DNA of 12,586 nt from positions 1 through 12,586 of the forward strand of contig CANGRN010000012.1 of assembly GCA_947455695.1 (NCBI GenBank). The letters are read 5' to 3'. This stretch comes from Alphaproteobacteria bacterium (GTDB lineage: Bacteria; Pseudomonadota; Alphaproteobacteria; Micropepsales; Micropepsaceae). How positions within the stretch are numbered: the stretch's first letter is position 1; each line of letters starts with the position of its first letter. The position numbers and the translations under genes are program-made. The notes beneath the pieces were generated by a model. It did no database searches, was not told where the DNA came from, and was given only the letters and a program-made list of their open reading frames with translations. This document shows positions 6,598-12,586 of the stretch, piece after piece.

Positions 6598-8208
6598 ATG
6601 CTGGACGGCGAATATGATTACATCGTGGTGGGGGCGGGGTCCGCCGGCTGCGTTGTCGCCAACCGCCTGTCCGCCGCTCCGAAAAACCGCGTGCTGCTGC
6701 TGGAAGCCGGCGGCCAGGATGACTGGATCTGGTTTCACATCCCCGTCGGTTACCTTTACCTGATTGGCAATCCGCGCAGCGACTGGATGTTCGAGACGCA
6801 GGCTGATCCGGGCCTGAATGGGCGCAAGCTCAACTATCCGCGCGGAAAGGCGCTGGGCGGATCGTCCAGCATCAACGCCATGCTCTCCATGCGCGGCCAG
6901 GTAGGCGATTACGACCATTGGCGTCAGTTGGGCCTGACCGGTTGGGGCTGGGACGATGTGAAGCCGGTCTTCCGGAGCCTGGACCGGCATTTCCTGGGCG
7001 ACAGCGAGCATCATCGCGCCGATGGCGAGTTGGCGGTGGATCAACCGCGGGTGCGCTGGGAAATATTGGATCGCATCATCGATGCCGCCGAAGAGACCGG
7101 AATTCCGCGCCGCGCCGATCCCAACACCGGCGACAATGAAGGCAGCTACTATTTCCACGTCAACCAGAAGCGTGGCCGGCGCTGGTCGGCGGCACGCGGC
7201 TTCCTGCACCCGGCACTGGGGCGCCCCAACCTGCGGCTGGAAGCCGATGTCGCGGTCGACAAGGTGCTGTTCGAGGGCAAGCGCGCCACCGGCGTGCGGT
7301 TCAAGCGTGGCAACGCGTGGGTGGAAGCGCGCGCCAAGGGCGAAGTGATCCTGTGTGCCGGCGCCATTGGTTCGGTGCAGATTTTGCAACGTTCGGGCGT
7401 GGGTCCATCCCAATGGCTGGGCGAATTAGGCGTGCCGGTTTTGCACGCTGCCGAAGGGGTAGGGCGCAATCTTCAGGATCACCTCCAGTTGCGCGCCATG
7501 TACAAGGTTCAGGGGGTGAAGACCCTGAATGAGATCTATTATTCGCCGCTGGGCCGCCCGCTCATGGGGCTGCAATATGCGCTGCTGCGGCGCGGGCCCA
7601 TGACCATGGCGGCGTCGCAGCTTTGCATCATCACCAGGTCCGATCCGTCACAGGAACGCGCCAATATCCAGTTTCACGTCCAACCCTTGTCGCTGGACCG
7701 CTTCGGCACGCCGCTGCACCGCTTTCCGGCCGTTACCGTCAGCCCCTGCAACCTGCGGCCCAGCTCGCGCGGCGAAGTGCGGATCACCTCCACGGCGCTG
7801 GACGCCAGTCCCAGCATCGCGCCCAATTATCTGTCCACCGACGAGGATCGCCGCATTGCCGCCCAGGCGCTGCGCCTGACCCGCACCTTGATGCGCCAAC
7901 CCGCCCTGGCGCAGTACCATCCGGAAGAATTCCGTCCCGGTCCTGAAGTGTCGGACAGCGATGCCGACCTTGTTCACGCCGCCGGCGATATCGGCACCAC
8001 CATTTTCCATCCTGTCGGCACGGCGAAAATGGGGCTGGCGAGCGATCCCTTCGCCGTGGTGGACGAACGCTTGCGGGTGCGCGGCCTGGATGGCTTGCGG
8101 GTGATCGATGCGTCGGTGATGCCGACGATTACGTCGGGCAACACCAACACCCCCACCATCATGATCGCGGCCAAGGGCAGCGAGATGGTGTTGCAGGACG
8201 CTAGGTAA
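6598..8208 (+). CDS. GMC family FAD-dependent oxidoreductase (choline/alcohol dehydrogenase-like)
   Basis: This 536-residue flavoprotein oxidises an alcohol group. The FAD-binding dinucleotide motif is [19 protein letters not shown] at residues 7-25, with the family LLLEAGG at 33-39. The first GMC signature region is [21 protein letters not shown] (80-100), and the second is [16 protein letters not shown] (255-270). The catalytic histidine is H471 in [10 protein letters not shown], with partner asparagine(s) N515/N517 in [15 protein letters not shown]. Length is normal for the family and there is no signal peptide. The ATG at 6598 lies 15 bp after rhmD; the ribosome-binding site is poor, so translation may depend on coupling. 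Relatives act on choline, aliphatic alcohols, PEG or sugars, so the substrate cannot be read from sequence. From context it may oxidise a polyol or sugar alcohol feeding the acid pathway. It is the last gene of the operon and overlaps garD tail to tail. Confidence 0.88.
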   Translation: MLDGEYDYIVVGAGSAGCVVANRLSAAPKNRVLLLEAGGQDDWIWFHIPVGYLYLIGNPRSDWMFETQADPGLNGRKLNYPRGKALGGSSSINAMLSMRGQVGDYDHWRQLGLTGWGWDDVKPVFRSLDRHFLGDSEHHRADGELAVDQPRVRWEILDRIIDAAEETGIPRRADPNTGDNEGSYYFHVNQKRGRRWSAARGFLHPALGRPNLRLEADVAVDKVLFEGKRATGVRFKRGNAWVEARAKGEVILCAGAIGSVQILQRSGVGPSQWLGELGVPVLHAAEGVGRNLQDHLQLRAMYKVQGVKTLNEIYYSPLGRPLMGLQYALLRRGPMTMAASQLCIITRSDPSQERANIQFHVQPLSLDRFGTPLHRFPAVTVSPCNLRPSSRGEVRITSTALDASPSIAPNYLSTDEDRRIAAQALRLTRTLMRQPALAQYHPEEFRPGPEVSDSDADLVHAAGDIGTTIFHPVGTAKMGLASDPFAVVDERLRVRGLDGLRVIDASVMPTITSGNTNTPTIMIAAKGSEMVLQDAR

Positions 8209-9745
8209 CAGGCGCTGGATTGAAAAGGGTCAGGTCATTGTGCAGGCCCCAGCGGTCGGCCCAGACTTGTTTCCTGCCGCTGGCCACGTCCAGCATCAGC
8301 TGGAACAGCTCCCAGCCCACCTGCTCGATGGTCTTTTCGCCGGTGGCGATGGGTCCGGCATCCAGGTCGATCAGATCGTTCCAGCGCTTGGCGAGCTCGC
8401 TGCGTGTCGAGACCTTGATCACCGGCACGGCGGCCAGGCCATAGGGCGTGCCGCGTCCGGTGGTGAAGACATGCAGGTTCATGCCCGAGGCCATCTGCAA
8501 GGTGCCGCAGACAAAATCGCTGGCTGGGGTGGCGGCGAACACCAGGCCGCGGCTGCGGACTTTTTCGCCCGGCGCCAGCACGGCATTGATGGCGCTGGTG
8601 CCCGACTTGGCGACCGAGCCCAGCGATTTCTCGATGATGTTGGACAGGCCGCCCTTCTTGTTGCCCGGCGTGGTGTTGGCGCCCCGATCCACTTCCCCCT
8701 TGGCCAGGTAATCGTCGTACCAGCGCATTTCGCGCACCAGGGCGTCGGCGACGTCCCTGGTCGCGGCGCGGGGCGTCAGCAGGTGGATGGCGTCGCGAAC
8801 CTCGGTCACTTCCGAGAACATCACCGTGGCCCCGGCCCGCACCAGCAGGTCGGCGCAATAGCCCAGTGCCGGATTGGCGGTCAGGCCGGAGAAGGCATCG
8901 CTGCCGCCGCACTGCATGCCCACGATCAGTTCGGCGGCCGGCACGGTCTCGCGCCGGCGCTTGTCCAATATCTTCAGCCGCTCCTCGACCCGTTCCATGA
9001 TGCCGTCGATCATGGCGCCGAAGCCGACATAGGCTTCGTCCTGCAGCCGCAGGGTGCCGGTTTCCTGCCCCTTGGGCAGCAACCGTTCGGGCACCAGCTT
9101 TTCGCAGCCCAGTCCCACCACCAGCACTTCGCCGCCGAAATTGGGATTGGCCGCCAGGTTCTGCAGGGTGCGGATCGGCACAATGGCGGCCGGGGCGTTG
9201 ATGGCGACGCCGCAGCCATAGGCATGGGTCAGCACCACCACGTCATCCACATTGGGATACTTGGGCAGCAGTTCTGCCTTGATGCGCTTGAGGGCAAATT
9301 CCATCGTGCCCGAAACGCATTGCACGCTGGTGGATACCGCCAGGATGTTCTTGGTTCCCACCGTGCCGTCGGCGTTGCGATAGCCTTCGAACGTATAACC
9401 CGTCAGCGGTTCAGGTTTTGCCGGCGGGCGCGTCGCCATCTCCAGCTGGTCCAGCGGCGGGGCGGTGCCCATCACAACATTGTCTTCATTGACCCAGTCG
9501 CCGCGTTTGATGTCGCCCTTGGCGGTACCGATCACTTCGCTGTAGCGGATGATGTTGCCGCCATCGGCGATGTCGGCCAGCGCCACCTTGTGGCCCTGGG
9601 GCACGAAATGGTTCAGCACCAGCCCGTCGGGAAAGGTGCTGCCGGCGGGAAGGCCCAGCCCGTTGACGATGATGGCGACATTATCGCCGGGCGCCACCTG
9701 GATGCGGCGCGGTTCTTCATGGGGCGGCTTGGCTTGGACGTTCAT
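8201..9745 (-). CDS. garD: D-galactarate dehydratase
   Basis: It dehydrates D-galactarate (mucate) to 5-dehydro-4-deoxy-D-glucarate in the cytoplasm (EC 4.2.1.42). The 514-residue protein follows remembered E. coli GarD (523 residues) almost block for block: [24 protein letters not shown] and IRYSEVIG in the N-terminal SAF domain, then [103 protein letters not shown] and [12 protein letters not shown], ending in FNPAPVT as in E. coli. This separates it from altronate dehydratase UxaA, which is usually split or differs in these blocks. It is the last gene of gudP-gudD-garD, 18 bp after gudD, with no clear Shine-Dalgarno site before the ATG; a TATAAT lies in that gap. Its last 8 bases overlap the end of the converging GMC gene. 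Product identity is very likely. Confidence 0.95.
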   Translation of the reverse strand: MNVQAKPPHEEPRRIQVAPGDNVAIIVNGLGLPAGSTFPDGLVLNHFVPQGHKVALADIADGGNIIRYSEVIGTAKGDIKRGDWVNEDNVVMGTAPPLDQLEMATRPPAKPEPLTGYTFEGYRNADGTVGTKNILAVSTSVQCVSGTMEFALKRIKAELLPKYPNVDDVVVLTHAYGCGVAINAPAAIVPIRTLQNLAANPNFGGEVLVVGLGCEKLVPERLLPKGQETGTLRLQDEAYVGFGAMIDGIMERVEERLKILDKRRRETVPAAELIVGMQCGGSDAFSGLTANPALGYCADLLVRAGATVMFSEVTEVRDAIHLLTPRAATRDVADALVREMRWYDDYLAKGEVDRGANTTPGNKKGGLSNIIEKSLGSVAKSGTSAINAVLAPGEKVRSRGLVFAATPASDFVCGTLQMASGMNLHVFTTGRGTPYGLAAVPVIKVSTRSELAKRWNDLIDLDAGPIATGEKTIEQVGWELFQLMLDVASGRKQVWADRWGLHNDLTLFNPAPVT

Positions 9746-9763
9746 GGGGAAATTATAGCAGCC
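9746..9763 (-). promoter_or_regulatory. gudD-garD gap with a TATAAT box and no clear RBS
   Basis: Read on the minus strand, the gap is GGCTGCTATAATTTCCCC directly before the garD ATG. It has no AGGAG-like site; the nearest is AAGG at the gudD stop, about 15 bases away. TATAAT sits 6 bases before the ATG, but 17 bases further upstream the -35 position reads GTGTCT, a poor match. It may be chance, a weak internal promoter giving a near-leaderless garD mRNA, or simply a coupled start. Confidence 0.3.
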
Positions 9764-11101
9764 TTAGCGGACCAGACACGGCTTCTTGGGGTCGAATTTC
9801 CAGCCAGGGATCAGGAACTGCATGGCCGCGGCATCGTCGCGGGCGCCGTCGCCCAGGCTTTTGTAGGCGGCATGGGCTTTTTCCACCTCCGCAATGTCAA
9901 GTTCCACGCCCAGCCCGCCACGTTTGGGCACCTGCACCAGGCCGCCCTTGATCTGGAAGGGCTCCCTGGTCAGGCGTTGGCCGTCCTGCCAGATCCAGTG
10001 GGTATCGATGGCGGTGACGTTGCCGGGCGCCGCCGCCGCGACATGGGTGAACATGGCCAGCGATACGTCGAAATGGTTGTTGGAATGGCTGCCCCAGCGC
10101 AGGTCGCGGTCGGCGCACATCTGCGCGACGCGCACGCTGCCGGCCATGGTCCAGAAATGCGGATCGGCCAGTGGAATATCCACCGAGCCCAGGTCCATCG
10201 CATGTACCATCTGGCGGAAGTCGGTGGCGATCATGTTGGTGGCGGTGGGAAGGCCGGTGGCGCGGCGGAACTCCGCCATGATCTCGCGGCCCGAATAGCC
10301 GGCTTCGGCGCCGCAGGGATCTTCGGCATAGGCCAGGATATCGCCGCGGCCCTTGCACAGGCCAATGGCTTCCTTCAGCGACCAGGCGCCGTTGGGGTCC
10401 AGGGTGATGCGCGCCCTGGGGAAGCGCTTGGCCAGGGCTTCGATGGCCTTCATTTCTTCGGCGCCGGACAGCACGCCGCCCTTGAGCTTGAAGTCGTTGA
10501 AGCCATAGCGGGCATAGGCCGCCTCGGCGGTCGCCACGATGGCGGCCGGTGTCAGGGCCTCCTCGTCGCGTATCCTGATCCAGTCATCGCCCTTCTGGTC
10601 ATGGCGATAGGGCAGGTTGGTCTTCTTCCGGTCGCCGATGAAGAAGAGATAGCCAAGCATCTCCACCGCCTCGCGCTGCTGGCCATCGCCCAGAAGCGCA
10701 GCCACCGGTACATCCAGATGCTGGCCCAGAAGATCGAGCAACGCGCATTCTAGCGCCGCCTGGACATGCACGGTCACGCGCAGGTCGAAGGTCTGCAGGC
10801 CGCGGCCGCCGGAATCGCGGTCGGCAAAACGCTGGCCCACGGTGCTGAGAATGTTCTTCCAGTGGCCCAGTCCCTGGCCCACCACCAGGTCACGGGTTTC
10901 TTCCAGGGTCTGGCGAATTTTCTCGCCGCCCGGCACTTCGCCCACGCCGGTATTACCGGCGCTGTCGGTCAGGATCACCAGGTTGCGGGTGAAGAAGGGC
11001 CCGTGCGCTCCCGACAGGTTCAGCAGCATGCTGTCCTGGCCGGCGACCGGGACAACCTTCATCTCCGTCACGCGCGGCGCGCCGGTCTTGTCCTTGCTCA
11101 T
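9764..11101 (-). CDS. gudD: D-glucarate dehydratase
   Basis: It dehydrates D-glucarate (and L-idarate) to 5-dehydro-4-deoxy-D-glucarate in the cytoplasm (EC 4.2.1.40), as a Mg2+-dependent member of the enolase superfamily. The 445-residue protein is co-linear with remembered E. coli GudD (446 residues), and the catalytic residues keep the same numbers: K205 and K207 in FKLKGG, metal ligands D235 (LDPNGAW), E260 (AYAEDPC) and N289 (TATNMIATD), D313 (LADPHF) and H339 (WGSHSNNH). [11 protein letters not shown] near the N-terminus and the GARDDA and IPGWKFD blocks near the C-terminus are also typical. These rule out the non-catalytic GudX paralogue, which lacks catalytic residues. The ATG is 10 bp after the gudP stop, with a GAGGA overlapping that stop, so the genes are coupled. 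It shares its product with GarD next to it. Confidence 0.96.
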   Translation of the reverse strand: MSKDKTGAPRVTEMKVVPVAGQDSMLLNLSGAHGPFFTRNLVILTDSAGNTGVGEVPGGEKIRQTLEETRDLVVGQGLGHWKNILSTVGQRFADRDSGGRGLQTFDLRVTVHVQAALECALLDLLGQHLDVPVAALLGDGQQREAVEMLGYLFFIGDRKKTNLPYRHDQKGDDWIRIRDEEALTPAAIVATAEAAYARYGFNDFKLKGGVLSGAEEMKAIEALAKRFPRARITLDPNGAWSLKEAIGLCKGRGDILAYAEDPCGAEAGYSGREIMAEFRRATGLPTATNMIATDFRQMVHAMDLGSVDIPLADPHFWTMAGSVRVAQMCADRDLRWGSHSNNHFDVSLAMFTHVAAAAPGNVTAIDTHWIWQDGQRLTREPFQIKGGLVQVPKRGGLGVELDIAEVEKAHAAYKSLGDGARDDAAAMQFLIPGWKFDPKKPCLVR

Positions 11102-11111
11102 AAAAACGTCC

Positions 11112-12434
11112 TCAGGCTGTTTTCAGAACCACGCGTTTCAGCTCGCCGGCGATCACGCCATACCCGATCATGGCGACGATGGAATGGGCGAACAGGAAGA
11201 CCAGCGCCAGGTTCCAGTCATTGCCGGTGGCCTTCAGGATGTAGCCGATCACGATGGGCGTGAAGATGCCCGCCGCATTGCCGAACAGGTTGAAGACGCT
11301 GCCGGCCAGGCCGGTGGCCTCGCGCGGCGCCACGTCGCTCATCACCGCCCAGCCCAGCGCCGCCACGCCCTTGCCGAAGAAGGCGATGGACATGAACAGC
11401 ATGATCATGGCCTGGGTGTCGGTATAGTTGCAGGCCAGGATGGCGCAGGAGATGACGAGGCCGATCAGGATCGGAATCTTGCGCGCCGCGGAAAGCGACA
11501 CGCCCTTTTTCAGCAGCATGTCCGACAGCACGCCGCCCAGCACGCCGCCGACAAAGCCGGCGATGGCAGGGCCGGCCGACATCAGGCCCGCCTTGGCCAC
11601 GCCCATGTGCCGGGCCTCCATCAGGTAGATGGCGAACCAGGTGGAATAAAAATAGGTCAGCGCGGTAATGCAGTATTGCGCCAGGTACACGCCCAGAAGC
11701 ATGCGGTTGGCCAGAAGCTGGCTGACGATGCCCCAGCGGATCGGCTGCGCCGCCGAAGCCGGCTTGTCCAGATTCACCAGCGCGCCGCCTTCCTCGATGA
11801 AGGCATACTCGCGCTTGGAGATGTGCTTGTGGCGCGCAGGTGCGTGCACCACCATGGCGAAGATCACCGCGCCGGCAAATCCGATAACACCCATCCAGAA
11901 GAACACCGACTCCCAGCCATGATATTGCGCCAGCCAGCCCATCAGGGGGTTGAAGGCGACCACCGAGAAATATTGCGAGGCGTTGAAGATGGCGCTTGCC
12001 GTGCCGCGCTCGGCCTTGGGAAACCAGTTGGCGACGATGCGGGCATTGGCGGGAAAACTGGGCGCTTCGGCAAAGCCCAGCGCCAGGCGCAGGATGAACA
12101 GGCTGATCATCACCGGGACGAAGGACAGGTAGGACACGAAAGCCTGTAGCCCGGTGAAGACCGCCCAAAGTCCGATCGCCCAGAGATAGACCGGCCGCGA
12201 GCCATATTTGTCCAGCAGCGCGCCGCCGGGAATCTGCGCGATGGCATAGGACCAGGCGAAGGCCGAGAACAGGTAACCCAGCTGCACCGGGTCGAGATGG
12301 AATTCGGCCGCCAGCGGCTTGCCCGCCATCTGCAAGGTGGCGCGGCTGGCATAGGCGATGGACGAGATCATGAACAGGACCGCGATGATCCAGAAACGGA
12401 CGTGACTGTTGCGTGTCTCGCTGATTGGCGTCAT
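11112..12434 (-). CDS. gudP: D-glucarate/D-galactarate MFS transporter
   Basis: This is a 440-residue 12-helix permease of the anion:cation symporter family (GudP/GarP/DgoT type), which imports sugar diacids across the inner membrane with protons. GudP-like blocks run throughout: [16 protein letters not shown] after helix 2, [21 protein letters not shown] in helix 4, [54 protein letters not shown] and [17 protein letters not shown]123 and R31 match residues tied to proton coupling and substrate binding in DgoT. The usual helix-1 aspartate before that arginine is Ser30 (YASRATL instead of YADRATL). GGAG lies 5 bases before the ATG. It is first in the operon with gudD and garD, which makes glucarate and galactarate the natural substrates. 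The family call is very sure; the exact diacid preference is inferred from neighbours. Confidence 0.93.
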   Translation of the reverse strand: MTPISETRNSHVRFWIIAVLFMISSIAYASRATLQMAGKPLAAEFHLDPVQLGYLFSAFAWSYAIAQIPGGALLDKYGSRPVYLWAIGLWAVFTGLQAFVSYLSFVPVMISLFILRLALGFAEAPSFPANARIVANWFPKAERGTASAIFNASQYFSVVAFNPLMGWLAQYHGWESVFFWMGVIGFAGAVIFAMVVHAPARHKHISKREYAFIEEGGALVNLDKPASAAQPIRWGIVSQLLANRMLLGVYLAQYCITALTYFYSTWFAIYLMEARHMGVAKAGLMSAGPAIAGFVGGVLGGVLSDMLLKKGVSLSAARKIPILIGLVISCAILACNYTDTQAMIMLFMSIAFFGKGVAALGWAVMSDVAPREATGLAGSVFNLFGNAAGIFTPIVIGYILKATGNDWNLALVFLFAHSIVAMIGYGVIAGELKRVVLKTA

Positions 12435-12498
12435 GGCTGCTCCACCCTCTGGCTAGATGGACCGCTCGCGGGTCCTTCGCCTTGAAAAGGCTGATAAA

Positions 12499-12527
12499 AT
12501 CTAGGGATAGAAGCTTGGCCCGTCCAA
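12499..12527 (-). promoter_or_regulatory. Possible gudP operon promoter
   Basis: On the minus strand TTGGAC (12522-12527) and CTAGAT (12499-12504) are 17 bases apart. CCTAGATT resembles the alphaproteobacterial -10 form GCTANAWC; the -35 is a partial match. This would give a leader of about 60 nt before the gudP ATG. It is the best candidate in the 152 bp upstream of gudP, but weak by itself. Confidence 0.35.
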
Positions 12528-12529
12528 GC
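12513..12529. promoter_or_regulatory. Inverted repeat overlapping the putative -35, possible operator
   Basis: GCTTGG at 12513-12518 and CCAAGC at 12524-12529 form a perfect 6-bp inverted repeat around CCCGT. It covers the proposed -35 hexamer on the minus strand, a position that suits a repressor site. Which regulator family might bind cannot be told. Confidence 0.35.
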
Positions 12530-12541
12530 CAAAGGTTCAAG

Positions 12542-12568
12542 CGATCAATGCCCGCTTAGCATTGATCG
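12542..12568. promoter_or_regulatory. Perfect 9-bp inverted repeat upstream of gudP, possible operator
   Basis: CGATCAATG at 12542-12550 and CATTGATCG at 12560-12568 are perfect inverted copies separated by CCCGCTTAG. The half-site centres are 18 bp apart, close to two helical turns, so a dimeric regulator could bind one DNA face. It starts 14 bp upstream of the proposed -35 of the gudP operon. There is no T run on either strand, so a terminator is unlikely. A divergent gene may begin just beyond (GGAG at 12568-12571, ATG at 12583), but the window ends there. Confidence 0.5.
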
Positions 12569-12586
12569 GAGCGGCTATTCCGATGC

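Noticed and set aside
8240..10753. An 837-codon open frame on the + strand across garD and gudD
   Set aside because: It is antisense to two confidently identified dehydratases and its translation is His/Gly/Ala/Gln-rich with no family motifs. G/C-biased third positions of the real genes remove stop codons from this opposite frame.
12542..12568. The 9-bp inverted repeat as a Rho-independent terminator
   Set aside because: It has a 9-base loop and no T run on either strand, and it lies upstream of an operon start, so an operator is more plausible.
1..12586. Mobile elements, attachment sites, CRISPR arrays, tRNA or rRNA genes
   Set aside because: I found no transposase or integrase motifs, direct-repeat arrays, terminal repeats or RNA-gene signatures. 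The window is continuous metabolic and transport genes.

Overview
The window is a high-GC, gene-dense stretch of a Gram-negative bacterium. TonB, Tat and Sec export signals and strong G/C third-position codon use suggest a proteobacterium, probably an alphaproteobacterium, but the sequence alone does not allow a finer placement. No rRNA, tRNA, CRISPR array, transposase or insertion-sequence end was seen. All eight complete genes and one 5'-truncated gene look intact.

Region 1 (1-1795, + strand) is the end of an iron/TonB-type uptake operon. It holds a PepSY-associated membrane protein cut by the window edge, with a TonB energy transducer overlapping it by four bases. A spacer of about 150 bp with three back-to-back hairpins separates it from the next block.

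Region 2 (1948-8208, + strand) is a tight five-gene operon with gaps of 26, 22, 9 and 15 bp. Its genes are a Tat-exported RidA-like deaminase, a Tat-exported SelA/DgaE-like PLP enzyme with an extra C-terminal beta-rich domain, a Sec-exported COG3964-type amidohydrolase, an L-rhamnonate dehydratase (RhmD) with a TTG start, and a GMC flavin oxidoreductase. The first three look like one envelope-located pathway: deacylation, PLP-dependent ammonia elimination, then hydrolysis of the enamine/imine by RidA. The last two carry no signal peptide and should act in the cytoplasm.

Region 3 (8201-12434, - strand) is a convergent sugar-diacid operon read gudP-gudD-garD: a glucarate/galactarate MFS transporter, D-glucarate dehydratase and D-galactarate dehydratase. 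Both dehydratases make 5-dehydro-4-deoxy-D-glucarate. The enzymes that would consume that product are not in the window. The last genes of regions 2 and 3 overlap tail to tail by 8 bp. The 152 bp upstream of gudP hold a possible promoter and two good inverted repeats that could be operators.

Taken together, this is a sugar-acid catabolic locus. RhmD, GudD and GarD are ordinary and confidently named. The unusual part is the probable export of a PLP lyase and a RidA partner, together with an amidohydrolase whose usual beta-strand-5 metal-ligand histidine is an aspartate.
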